From Thiococcus pfennigii (GTDB lineage: Bacteria > Pseudomonadota > Gammaproteobacteria > Chromatiales > Chromatiaceae), in NCBI RefSeq assembly GCF_016583835.1, contig NZ_NRRW01000039.1, positions 1 to 32,227 on the forward strand: a stretch of 32,227 nucleotides of DNA, given 5' to 3'. Below are positions 23,720-30,887 of this stretch, one piece after another. The translations under genes were made by a program, and so were the position numbers. A model generated the notes under the pieces. The model did no database searches. It saw only the letters and a list, made by a program, of their open reading frames with translations, and was not told where the DNA came from. Every line of letters begins with the position of its first letter. The first letter of the stretch is position 1.

Positions 23720-23940
23720 ATGCCTGGCCGTTTCGATTGCGATGATATTCGCGGCCGGATCGGGCCGCTTGCGCCCATGTGATAGACGCAAACGGCGAGC
23801 AGCGATTCGCGACGCTCGGTATGGGTGGACAGGTACGCGTCCTCGCGGTCGTGTGGACGCTCCGAGGGAATCGCATTCCTCTGATTTCCGCTTGGAAAGC
23901 TAGCCAATCCCAACGGCGACGCGATGAACAACAGTTCTGA
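23720..23940 (+). pseudogene. brnT: BrnT-family toxin, internally deleted
   Basis: The start MPGRFDCDDIRG (ATG 23720) resembles the BrnT N-terminus (RFEWDD...), then the frame runs into TGA 23780. In another frame from 23779 the C-terminal half is well kept: VIDANGEQRFATLGMGGQVR, LAVVWTLRGNRIPLISAWKA, SQSQRRRDEQQF to TGA 23938-23940. The middle (the KHG...F segment) is deleted. The 3' end overlaps the ATG of the following antitoxin gene, as in intact brnTA operons. Not the same sequence as the brnT at 19921, so this is a separate module and not a duplicate. Confidence 0.7.
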
Positions 23941-24223
23941 CCGTCTATTCGATGAGCTTGCCGACCTGGATTTTACCGAGGCCAAGCCCGTTGCCGAGGT
24001 GCCGGCGTTGGCACGTCTGCAGGCCGAGCGAGGAAACCAGTCCCGGGTCACGATGCGTGTGAAAAACGGGGTCTTGGCGGCGTTCAAGGCCCGCGCCGAG
24101 ATGGTGGGCAGCAATTATCAAACGCTGATGAACGATGCACTGCGACAGTTCATCGAAGGGCAGACGCTCGCGGATGTTGTGCGCGAAACGATTCGACGCG
24201 AGCTACATCAGGACGGAGCCTGA
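23924..24223 (+). CDS. brnA: BrnA-family antitoxin (second module)
   Basis: Antitoxin of 99 residues. N-terminal LFDELADLDFTEAKPVAEVP would contact the toxin; SRVTMRVKNGVLAAFKARAE and SNYQTLMNDALRQFIEGQTL form the ribbon-helix-helix domain, and LADVVRETIRRELHQ is the usual BrnA C-terminal helix. ATG 23924 overlaps the end of the decayed brnT by 17 bases. The gene is intact while its toxin is lost, as in the first module. It follows manC at about 230 bp in the same direction. Confidence 0.78.
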   Translation: MNNSSDRLFDELADLDFTEAKPVAEVPALARLQAERGNQSRVTMRVKNGVLAAFKARAEMVGSNYQTLMNDALRQFIEGQTLADVVRETIRRELHQDGA

Positions 24224-24298
24224 AGCCGTAGGTCGGGGGGAAACCGGGGGACGTACCACGCGATCGATGCGGTTCCTTCGTCACGTCATTCCCCGTAC

Positions 24299-24338
24299 TG
24301 TCCCTGGAACATGCCCTGCTCGGCGGCCACTGGCCGAC
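24299..24338. repeat. TGTCCCTGGAAC short repeat abutting copy B
   Basis: TGTCCCTGGAACATGCCCTG then CTCGGCGGCCACTGGCCGAC. It matches 19805-19844 and 24669-24705 and ends exactly where the 298-bp repeat copy B begins. Confidence 0.65.
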
Positions 24339-24636
24339 GCAGCCTTGCGCCAGGTCCTGCACGAGATGCTGCCGGCGGCATAGAACCGGCAGGATGTGCT
24401 TCCGATTGCCCGCCCGATGCTGCACGGTTTCCATCGCTGGATCGTGCGTTGGCGGGGTTCGTCGGCAACGATTTCGCCCCGCCCCGCTGCACTCGGGGCC
24501 ATCGGCCCGCCCATGGCGCCAACGTCCCATCGGGCACGCTCGAGGGCAGGTTCACGACCCGCTCAGCTGTCGGTGGGGTTAGCGCAGCGTAACAGGATGC
24601 GGCGCTGTGCAAGGATTCGCCGCCCGTCGGGTTACG
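24339..24636. repeat. 298-bp direct repeat, copy B
   Basis: Second copy of 20398-20695. It carries an orphan brnA tail (LRQVLHEMLPAA, TAG) with no antitoxin gene before it, and an inverted piece of the aminotransferase 3' end at 24490-24564 that is closer to the intact gene than copy A, because it keeps LAPWAG. The stretch 24224-24879 holds no gene apart from these repeats and the vapBC promoter. Confidence 0.85.
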
Positions 24637-24705
24637 CCCCCGCGGGGGGCTAACCCGACCTACGCGGCTGTCCCTGGAACGAGCCCTGTTCGCCGGCGAC
24701 CGGCA
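24626..24705. repeat. TCGGGTTA hairpin plus TGTCCCTGGAAC repeat
   Basis: GTCGGGTTACGCCCCCGCGG followed by GGGGCTAACCCGACCTACG (24626-24664) is a nearly perfect inverted repeat. It is followed by TGTCCCTGGAACGAGCCCTG (24669-24688), the third copy of that short element. Confidence 0.7.
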
Positions 24706-24810
24706 CCATCGCCCTGGGGGCGGGCACACGGGTGAGCGGATCGTCGCCATCTTGGAACGGCTATTCCCTGAATCATAGGACGCTCCCCCGGCAACAGAGC
24801 GACGGATGTG

Positions 24811-24861
24811 TTGTCAACCCCCTGGTGATGCGCTATGTAAACAGCAGAACGTCGTGATCAC
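24811..24861 (+). promoter_or_regulatory. vapBC promoter and possible operator
   Basis: TTGTCA (24811-24816) and TATGTA (24834-24839) are separated by exactly 17 bases, a good sigma-70 promoter. The palindrome GTGATCAC (24854-24861) lies between it and the antitoxin ATG at 24880, in the place where ribbon-helix-helix antitoxins usually bind to repress their operon. Confidence 0.6.
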
Positions 24862-24879
24862 TGATGCGAGGACGAAACC

Positions 24880-25140
24880 ATGTCATTCACCGTGTGCCTG
24901 ACCCCCGAGGAACAAGCCTTATTGGAACGCGTGAGCCGTCAATCCGCGCGTAGCCAGGATGATCTGGTCCGCCAGGGGATTCGTGAGCTCTGTCAGCGTC
25001 TGCTGGCACAAACGGGGCCGACGCCCTATGAAACAGGACGGGATCTGTTCGGCGCCGGACATCTTGCCGAGCCACCCACCGATCCCGCAAAACGCCAAAT
25101 CTGGGAGGCCCTGCATGCCAAACATGGCCGCCTGGGTTGA
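24880..25140 (+). CDS. Ribbon-helix-helix antitoxin (VapB-like)
   Basis: Antitoxin of 86 residues. SFTVCLTPEEQALLERVSRQ, then SARSQDDLVRQGIRELCQRL is a CopG/ribbon-helix-helix DNA-binding domain (about residues 2-45). The C-terminal half, TPYETGRDLFGAGHLAEPP to KRQIWEALHAKHG, is the extended toxin-binding tail seen in VapB-type partners of PIN toxins. GAGGACG precedes the ATG. The 3' end overlaps the PIN toxin start by 26 bases, so the two are translationally coupled. The gene is intact; the toxin is not. Confidence 0.75.
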   Translation: MSFTVCLTPEEQALLERVSRQSARSQDDLVRQGIRELCQRLLAQTGPTPYETGRDLFGAGHLAEPPTDPAKRQIWEALHAKHGRLG

Positions 25141-25530
25141 TACCGGCTTTCTTGTCGCCCTGTTCGCTCGCAATGACCCGCATCACACTTCCGCCGTCGA
25201 GTTCCTGGCCAATCATCAACGCCTGAGCCTGCATTCTCTCTGGCCCGTAGTCACCGAGACGGGTTTTTCCTCGATACATCCGGCAAAATCGCGCTCCTGA
25301 GCTGGCTGGAATGCCACGGCATCATCCTGCATGACCTCAGTATCACCGAGCTGCCGGCGATCCGCGCCACATTGAAGAAATATCAGAACCTTGAACCTGA
25401 CTTCACCGACGCGGCACTCGTCACGCTCGCTGGAATCCACGGTATCAACAGGATCATTACGGTTGATGTACGGGATTTCTCCGCCTATCGGCTTGCGGAC
25501 GGGCGAGCCTTCGAGCGTTTATGGCTCTAA
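25115..25530 (+). pseudogene. VapC-like PIN-domain toxin, frameshifted
   Basis: PIN ribonuclease toxin. From ATG 25115 (GGGAGG at 25103-25108): MPNMAAWVDTGFLVALFARN, DPHHTSAVEFLANHQRLSLH and LWPVVTET, with the first Asp of the active site. Near 25260 one base is missing; the next frame continues GFFLDTSGKIALLSWLECHG, IILHDLSITELPAIRATLKK, DFTDAALVTLAGIHGINRII and TVDVRDFSAYRL to TAA 25530, containing the remaining acidic residues (DFTDAALV, TVDVRDF). The unrestored frame ends at 25300. So the toxin is complete in sequence except for a single-base lesion, apparently recent; a sequencing error cannot be excluded. Confidence 0.8.
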
Positions 25531-25550
25531 GTTCGACTCCCCTCCGCGAT

Positions 25551-25643
25551 TGGGTGCTGACCGGGGCCAGCCGCCGCGCAGACCGGGCACCGGTGGCCTG
25601 GGGTTATGCCGAGGCCGCGCGGGACTTCGGGGTGCCCGAGACA
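25551..25643 (+). pseudogene. Internal fragment of the ElyC/DUF218 gene
   Basis: A 93-bp piece, about nine-tenths identical to 16980-17072 of the elyC-like gene, coding VLTGASRRADRAPVAWGYAE then ARDFGVPET. It is fused at 25643-25648 to a piece of the legC-type gene. Both source sites share an ACGG.TGCTGGT-like sequence at the break (17071-17082 and 17431-17441), so the fusion looks like a deletion between short homologies inside a duplicated elyC-legC segment. Confidence 0.85.
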
Positions 25644-25647
25644 GGGT

Positions 25648-26706
25648 GCTGGTCGGCGAGATCCGCGCCATCTACGGCGACGGCCCGGTCCCGCTGCATC
25701 GCCCCGTTCTTCGATGGCCACGAGCGGCGCTATCTTGTCGAGTGCATCGATTCGAACTTCGTCTCGTCGGTCGGGGCCAAGGTCACCGAATTCGAGGAGC
25801 GCGTCGCGGCCTTTACCGGGGCGCGCCACGCGGTTGCGACTGTCAATGGCACGGCGGCCTTGCATGTGGCGCTGGAGCTGGCCGGGGTCGGCCCGGATGA
25901 CGAGGTCGTCACACAGGCGCTGACCTTCATCGCGACCTGCAACGCGATCCGCTACGTCGGGGCCTGGCCGGTGTTCGTCGATGTCGATCGCGACACGCTG
26001 GGGCTGAGCCGCAGGCGCTGCGGGCCTTTCTCGAACGGCACGTCGAGGTTCGCGACGGGCGGCCGTACAACCGCGCGAGCGGGCGGCGGCTCGCGGCCTG
26101 CGTGCCGATGCACACCTTCGGGTATCCGTGCCGGATCAGGGAGATCGTCGCTGTTTGCGACGAGTTCGGGATTCCGGTCGTCGAGGACGCCGCCGAGTCG
26201 CTCGGCAGCACGGCCGGGGGGCGTCATACCGGGACCTTCGGGCGGCTGGGGACCTTGAGCTTCAACGGCAACAAGATCATCACGACCGGCGGTGGCGGGA
26301 TGATCCTGACCGACGCCGATTGCCGAACCTCAACGCCACGCTCGGCTGCGCGCAGATGGAGCGGCTGCCGGAGATGCTCGGGATCAAGGCGGGCATCGCG
26401 GCGCGTTATGCGGCGGTGTTGGCGGCGATCGGCTGGGACTACATTCCGGCCCCGGCCGGGACCGTCTCGAACCTTTGGCTGAACGCGGTGCGGCTCGCCT
26501 CGCCCGCCGAGCGCGAGGCATTTCTGCGCCTGACCAACGCCCAAGGGCTGATGACCCGCCCGATCTGGCGTCTGATGAGTGGGCTGCCGATGTAGGCCGG
26601 CTGCCAACACGACGGCTTGGCGAACGCGACCTGGCGCGAAGAGGGGGTCGTGAACCTGCCCTCGGGCGTGCCCGATGCGGCACTGGCTCGGTGGAATGAG
26701 GAGTGA
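25648..26706 (+). pseudogene. Decayed second copy of the LegC-type aminotransferase gene
   Basis: Matches 17434-18585 at high identity but is dead. Seen lesions: the first ten codons are gone; one base is inserted near 25704 (CATCGCCCC), one deleted near 26011 (GAGCCGCAGG for GAGCCCCGAGG), about 94 bp deleted near 26316 (removing the LARRAKHLTTT to NYR segment), and TAC changed to TAG at 26593-26595. PLP-site pieces such as VVEDAAESLGS and SFNGNKIITTGGGG remain readable. Its tail LARWNEE differs from that of the intact copy (LAPWAG), so the two copies had diverged before decay or come from different donors. It lies 76 bp before the dehydratase gene, probably the original position of the aminotransferase. 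Confidence 0.88.
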
Positions 26707-26782
26707 TGGGTCTCGCTGCGCTTGGCTCGATCTCGCGCGATACTCGTGAATAACCGCAATTGGAATTATCGGAGCTGGCCGG

Positions 26783-27973
26783 ATGTTGAATGTATTGGGA
26801 TTGATCGGTCGCGAGGAGCCCTTGTTCGATGCCGATGTCCGGCGCGAGGAGGGGCGGCTCTCTGATCTCGTGAGAAGAGGGCGGTTTCTCGTCATCGGCG
26901 GGGCCGGTTCGATCGGCCAGGCGGTGACGCGGGAGATCTTCAAGCGTCATCCGCGGGCGCTGCACGTCGTCGATATCAGCGAGAACAACCTGGTCGAGCT
27001 GGTGCGCGATCTGCGCAGCACATTGGGTTATATCGAGGGTGACTTCCGGACCTTCGCCATCGATTGCGGGGCGCTGGAGTTCGCGGCGCTGATGCGCGAG
27101 AACCAGGGTTATGACTATATCCTGAACCTCTCGGCGCTCAAGCATGTGCGCAGCGAAAAGGATCCGTTCACGCTGATGCGCATGATCGACGTGAACGTAC
27201 TCAATACCAATCGGACGCTCGACCTGGCGCAGGAGGCGGGATGTCGCAAGTATTTCTGCGTCTCGACCGATAAGGCCGCCAACCCCGTGAACATGATGGG
27301 CGCCAGCAAGCGGATCATGGAGATGTTCCTGATGCGCCAGAGTCTGGAGCAGCCGATCTCGACGGCCCGTTTCGCCAATGTCGCCTTCTCCGACGGCAGC
27401 CTGTTGCACGGGTTCAATCAACGCGTCGCGAAGCGTCAGCCGATCTCGGCGCCACGCGACGTGCGGCGTTACTTCGTCACGCCACAGGAGTCGGGCGAGC
27501 TATGCCTGATGTCCTGTCTGCTCGGCGAGAACCGCGACATCTTCTTCCCGAAGTTGAGCGAGAAGCTGCACCTGATTACCTTCGCCGAGATTGCGGTGAA
27601 GTACCTCGCGGCGCTCGGCTTCGAGGCCCACGTCTGTGAGAGCGAGGAGGAGGCGCGCGGGCGCGCCGCCGAGTTGATCGGGCGCAAGCGCTGGCCTTGC
27701 TATTTCTTCGATAGCGACACGACCGGTGAGAAGGACTTCGAGGAGTTCTTCACCGATCGGGAGGTCCTCGACATGGAGCGGTTCGCCTCGATCGGGGTGA
27801 TCGAGAACGACCCAGTGTTCGATGCCGAGCGACTCGATCGCTTCGTGGGGCGAATCGCGGAGCTGAAGGGGCTGGGGCATTGGGAGCGAGCGGATCTGGT
27901 CGCGCTCTTTCGTGAAATGATCCCGGAGTTCGCACACAAAGAGACGGGCAAATACCTCGACGGGCGGATGTAG
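26783..27973 (+). CDS. Nucleotide-sugar 4,6-dehydratase (CapD/FlaA1-like family)
   Basis: SDR of 396 residues that should turn UDP-GlcNAc (or a related UDP-HexNAc) into the 4-keto-6-deoxy form. RFLVIGGAGSIGQAVTR (34-50) is the NAD(P) loop; NLSALKHVRSEKDPFT, VSTDKAANPVNMMGASKR (160-177) and ARFANVAFSDGSLLHGF follow the CapE/PglF pattern, again with Met in place of Tyr (M172 xxx K176). The 30 residues before the fold and the long C-terminal region (about 260-396) set it apart from CapE. No membrane helices, unlike PglF/WbpM. The dead aminotransferase copy just upstream and the intact one at 17407 suggest the pair makes a UDP-4-amino-6-deoxy sugar. The next gene starts two bases after the stop. 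Confidence 0.82.
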   Translation: MLNVLGLIGREEPLFDADVRREEGRLSDLVRRGRFLVIGGAGSIGQAVTREIFKRHPRALHVVDISENNLVELVRDLRSTLGYIEGDFRTFAIDCGALEFAALMRENQGYDYILNLSALKHVRSEKDPFTLMRMIDVNVLNTNRTLDLAQEAGCRKYFCVSTDKAANPVNMMGASKRIMEMFLMRQSLEQPISTARFANVAFSDGSLLHGFNQRVAKRQPISAPRDVRRYFVTPQESGELCLMSCLLGENRDIFFPKLSEKLHLITFAEIAVKYLAALGFEAHVCESEEEARGRAAELIGRKRWPCYFFDSDTTGEKDFEEFFTDREVLDMERFASIGVIENDPVFDAERLDRFVGRIAELKGLGHWERADLVALFREMIPEFAHKETGKYLDGRM

Positions 27974-27975
27974 CC

Positions 27976-28662
27976 ATGCAGCGCTTTTTCGATGTCTTGT
28001 TTGCTTCATTGGCGCTGCTTGTGCTGGCGCCCTTGTTGGTGCCGGTTGCGATCATCCTGCGGTTGACCGGCGAGGGGGAGGTCTTCTATCGCCAGGAGCG
28101 CGTCGGGCTCGGCGGGCGCATGTTCTCGCTGCTGAAGTTCGCGACCATGTTGAAGAACAGCCCGAACATCGGTACCGGCACGGTTACGTTGAAGGATGAC
28201 CCGCGGATCCTGCCGGTTGGGCGTGCGCTGCGGAAGACCAAGATCAACGAACTCCCACAACTGCTCAATATCCTCAAGGGCGACATGAGCCTCGTCGGGC
28301 CACGGCCCCAGGCGCAGCGCTGTTTCGATGCCTTTCCGGCCGCGGTCCAGGAGCGCATCGTTGAGGTTCGCCCGGGGCTCTCCGGGATCGGATCGATCAT
28401 CTTCCGTGATGAAGAGAACCTGCTGCACGAGGCGCGCGATCCGGTCGCCTTCTATGATGAGGTGATTGCGCCCTACAAAGGTGCGATCGAGCAGTGGTAC
28501 ATCGAACACCAGACCATCAGGAACTACTTTCTCGTGATCTTCGTCACGGCATGGGTGGTCCTCGTTCCGTCGAGCCGCATCGCCTGGCGCGTCTTCGATC
28601 TCCCCCCGCCACCACCGGAGCTGAGATCGGCGCTGCTTGGCGAGATGGGGTCGGCCGATTGA
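27976..28662 (+). CDS. Initiating sugar-phosphate transferase (PglC/WbaP C-terminal type)
   Basis: Monotopic membrane phosphoglycosyltransferase of 228 residues that transfers a sugar-1-phosphate to undecaprenyl phosphate, starting the repeat unit. One N-terminal hydrophobic segment (about 6-29, VLFASLALLVLAPLLVPVAI) is the re-entrant helix. Core motifs: GEVFYRQERVGLGGRMFSLL, KFATM, DDPRILPVGRALRKTKINEL, PQLLNILKGDMSLVGPRPQA and VRPGLSGIGSI. The PglC-sized protein lacks the extra N-terminal membrane domain of WbaP. It is directly coupled to the dehydratase gene (two-base gap), so a 4-amino- or 4-keto-derived UDP-HexNAc sugar is its likely substrate. A second hydrophobic stretch (NYFLVIFVTAWVVLV) near residue 180 is unusual for minimal PglC. 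Confidence 0.88.
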   Translation: MQRFFDVLFASLALLVLAPLLVPVAIILRLTGEGEVFYRQERVGLGGRMFSLLKFATMLKNSPNIGTGTVTLKDDPRILPVGRALRKTKINELPQLLNILKGDMSLVGPRPQAQRCFDAFPAAVQERIVEVRPGLSGIGSIIFRDEENLLHEARDPVAFYDEVIAPYKGAIEQWYIEHQTIRNYFLVIFVTAWVVLVPSSRIAWRVFDLPPPPPELRSALLGEMGSAD

Positions 28663-28741
28663 TGCCCATCCGCCGGTCGTCGATGAGCGAGGTCTTGTCG
28701 CCGGTGGGCAACTGCGGGCTGTCGTCTCTTCGGTGGAGAAG

Positions 28742-30148
28742 ATGGAGATCCGTCACCACGGTGCCGTCGATGGCGTGACCGGCTCTTGTCACGAGTTGGT
28801 GCTGGCGGCCGGTCGCTCGTTGCTCGTGGACTGCGGGCTGTTCCAGGGGGGCGAGGCCGCGGCGGGCGGGGCCAGCGCCGAGCGTCTCGGGATCGACTTT
28901 CCGGTCGATCCGATCGAGGCGCTGGTGGTCACCCATGTGCACATCGATCATGTCGGGCGCCTGCCGTATCTGTTGGCGGCCGGCTATCGCGGGCCGGTCT
29001 TGTGCAGCCCAGCCTCGGCGGAGCTGCTGCCGTTGGTCCTCGAGGATGCGCTCAAGGTGGGGGTGACGCGCAACGCGCGGCTGATCGAGCAGGTGCTGGC
29101 GTTGCTGCGCCGACGCACCGTGGCCGTGCCTTACGGTGTGTGGCATCCGGTGAGCGAGGGGCTGCGGATCCGCTTGCAGCGGGCCGGGCATATCCTGGGG
29201 TCGGCCTACGTCGAGTGTGCGGTGGCCGCCGATGGAGGACCCGAGCAACGGGTGGTGTTCTCTGGTGATCTGGGGGCGCCGAATACGCCGCTGCTGCCCG
29301 CGCCGCAGTCGCCGGAGCGGGCCGACGTGCTGGTGCTGGAGAGCACCTACGGCGATCGGCGGCATGAGGATCGGGCGACGCGGGTGGCGCGTCTGCGCGG
29401 GGCGGTCGAGCACGCCTTGCGCGATGGCGGGACGGTGCTGATCCCGGCCTTCAGCATCGGACGCACCCAGGAGTTGCTCTACGAGCTCGAAGGTCTGTTC
29501 CACGACCATGGCCCCGGTGCCCAGGGCCGTGCCGGGCAGCCGCGCCAGGCCTGGCAGGGATTGCAGGTGGTGCTCGACTCGCCGCTGGCGGCGGATTTCA
29601 CCGCCGGCTACCGGCGTCTGCGCCGCTACTGGGATGATGAGGCGCGCGGGCGTCTGGTGGCGGGGCGTCATCCGCTGGCCTTCGAGCAATTGGTGACGGT
29701 CGAGCACCACGGCGACCACCTGCGCATGGTCGATTATCTGGCCCGCAGCCATCAGCCGGCGGTGGTCATCGCGGCCAGCGGTATGTGCGCCGGGGGGCGT
29801 ATCGTCAACTATCTGAAGGCGATGCTCGGGGATCCGCGCCACGACATCCTCTTCGTCGGCTACCAGGCGGTCGGCACTCCGGGGCGCGACATCCAACGGT
29901 ACGGTCCGCACGGCGGGTATGTGGTGCTCGATGGCGAGCGCTACGACATCCGCGCCCAGGTCCACACGATCGGCGGCTATTCGGCCCATGCGGATCAGCA
30001 CGATCTGATCGACTTCGTCGTCGGTATCCCGACCCCGCCGCGCGAGATCCGGTTGGTGCATGGCGAGGCCCAGGCCAAGGCGGCCTTGGCCGTCGAGTTG
30101 CGAGGCAGGCTGGGTCCGGGTACGAGGGTGCAGGTGCCCGGCGGCTGA
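28742..30148 (+). CDS. MBL-fold beta-CASP metallo-hydrolase (RNase-like)
   Basis: Zinc hydrolase of 468 residues of the metallo-beta-lactamase/beta-CASP group, which includes CPSF73- and RNase J-like nucleases. THVHIDHVGRLP (64-75) is the HxHxDH metal motif; RAGHILGSAYVE, VVFSGDLG and LVLESTYGDR follow; PAFSIGRTQELLYEL and VVIAASGMCAGGRIVNYL belong to the beta-CASP cap, and QVHTIGGYSAHADQHDLI plus RLVHGE carry the last His ligands. Length and motifs fit the YsH1-like bacterial exonuclease/RNA hydrolase family; substrate unknown. ATG 28742 starts at the first strand; GGAG is only three bases away, slightly tight. About 80 bp after the sugar transferase, outside the glycan function. A strong terminator follows. 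Confidence 0.88.
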   Translation: MEIRHHGAVDGVTGSCHELVLAAGRSLLVDCGLFQGGEAAAGGASAERLGIDFPVDPIEALVVTHVHIDHVGRLPYLLAAGYRGPVLCSPASAELLPLVLEDALKVGVTRNARLIEQVLALLRRRTVAVPYGVWHPVSEGLRIRLQRAGHILGSAYVECAVAADGGPEQRVVFSGDLGAPNTPLLPAPQSPERADVLVLESTYGDRRHEDRATRVARLRGAVEHALRDGGTVLIPAFSIGRTQELLYELEGLFHDHGPGAQGRAGQPRQAWQGLQVVLDSPLAADFTAGYRRLRRYWDDEARGRLVAGRHPLAFEQLVTVEHHGDHLRMVDYLARSHQPAVVIAASGMCAGGRIVNYLKAMLGDPRHDILFVGYQAVGTPGRDIQRYGPHGGYVVLDGERYDIRAQVHTIGGYSAHADQHDLIDFVVGIPTPPREIRLVHGEAQAKAALAVELRGRLGPGTRVQVPGG

Positions 30149-30249
30149 ACTGGTGGCTGGCCGGCCCTGGTGCGCGGCCGGCCGGCGGCCGCTTCTTGGG
30201 TCATCGTTCACCATCGTTCACGGCAGGCCGCCGGCCGCGCCGACACAGG

Positions 30250-30276
30250 GGCCTCGGTCTTTACCGGGGCCTTTTT
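30250..30276 (+). terminator. Rho-independent terminator after the beta-CASP gene
   Basis: GGCCTCGGT (30250-30258), loop CTTT, ACCGGGGCC (30263-30271), then TTTTT. A nine-base stem with one G-T pair. It should end the polysaccharide/metallohydrolase transcript before erpA. The rest of 30149-30439 is GC-rich spacer with the tandem repeat ATCGTTCACC near 30203 and the erpA promoter region. Confidence 0.85.
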
Positions 30277-30359
30277 CGTTGGGGCGGTGGTGCGCGCCAG
30301 GATTTAAGGGGTCAATTCTGTGCTGGATGCCGATTGATTTGATAAATCCGGTGGATTGC

Positions 30360-30419
30360 TTGACCCGGGGTCGAAGCGATCCCACTATAGGGTTCAAGGT
30401 CCGTTGACCGATCGGTAAC
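30360..30419 (+). promoter_or_regulatory. Probable erpA promoter with downstream palindrome
   Basis: TTGACC (30360-30365) and CACTAT (30383-30388) are 17 bases apart. Just downstream, ACCGATCGGT (30407-30416) is a perfect palindrome inside GTT...AAC, a possible operator in the leader 20 bases before the erpA start. No convincing IscR box could be confirmed by eye. Confidence 0.45.
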
Positions 30420-30439
30420 CAGCTTGCAGGAATCCAACC

Positions 30440-30793
30440 ATGGGCGTCGATGCATTGGCTGATGAAAGTTCGCTTGTTTTCACCCGGTCCGCCGCGGCGA
30501 AGGTCGCCGAGTTGATCTCCGAGGAGGGGATCCCGGGCCTGATGTTGCGTGTCTACATCCAGGGTGGGGGTTGCTCTGGGTTCCAGTACGGCTTCACGTT
30601 CGAGGAGTCGGTGCAGGACGGCGACACCCAAGTCGTCACCGATGGGGTGCGTCTGCTCGTCGATCCGATGAGCATGCAGTATCTGGGGGGCGCCGAGATC
30701 GATTACACCGAGGGTCTTCAGGGCGCGCAGTTCGTGATCCGCAATCCGAACGCGTCGACGACCTGCGGTTGCGGCTCTTCGTTCTCCGTCTGA
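30440..30793 (+). CDS. erpA: Iron-sulfur cluster insertion protein ErpA
   Basis: A-type carrier that delivers [4Fe-4S] clusters to apo-proteins, including isoprenoid enzymes; cytoplasmic. It has 117 residues. [19 protein letters not shown] holds C45, and [14 protein letters not shown] at the C-terminus holds C109 and C111, the three cluster-binding cysteines. [20 protein letters not shown] is the ErpA version of the preceding strand, distinguishing it from IscA. AGGA at 30426-30429 serves ATG 30440. Single-gene unit between a terminator and a convergent small gene. Marks the conserved chromosomal edge of the polysaccharide locus. Confidence 0.95.
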   Translation: MGVDALADESSLVFTRSAAAKVAELISEEGIPGLMLRVYIQGGGCSGFQYGFTFEESVQDGDTQVVTDGVRLLVDPMSMQYLGGAEIDYTEGLQGAQFVIRNPNASTTCGCGSSFSV

Positions 30794-30859
30794 TCGCGGC
30801 CTTGGCGCGCGGATGCGCCCCCGTACCGACCAACCGCCTGGCGGGCCTGCGGAGGGCTT

Positions 30860-30881
30860 GACCCAGCCCGCGGGCTGGGTC
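30860..30881. terminator. Perfect GC-rich palindrome between convergent genes
   Basis: GACCCAGCCCG/CGGGCTGGGTC, 11-base arms, lying between the end of erpA and the 3' end of the minus-strand small gene. No U-tract on either side, so it is a weak or bidirectional terminator candidate only. Confidence 0.5.
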
Positions 30882-30887
30882 GATCCG

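Noticed and set aside
26384-27421. 345-codon minus-strand frame
   Set aside because: Antisense to the dehydratase and the dead aminotransferase.
28544-30214. 556-codon open frame on the minus strand
   Set aside because: Lies entirely antisense to the clear beta-CASP hydrolase gene; composition is the usual His/Arg/Gln-rich shadow of a GC-rich gene.
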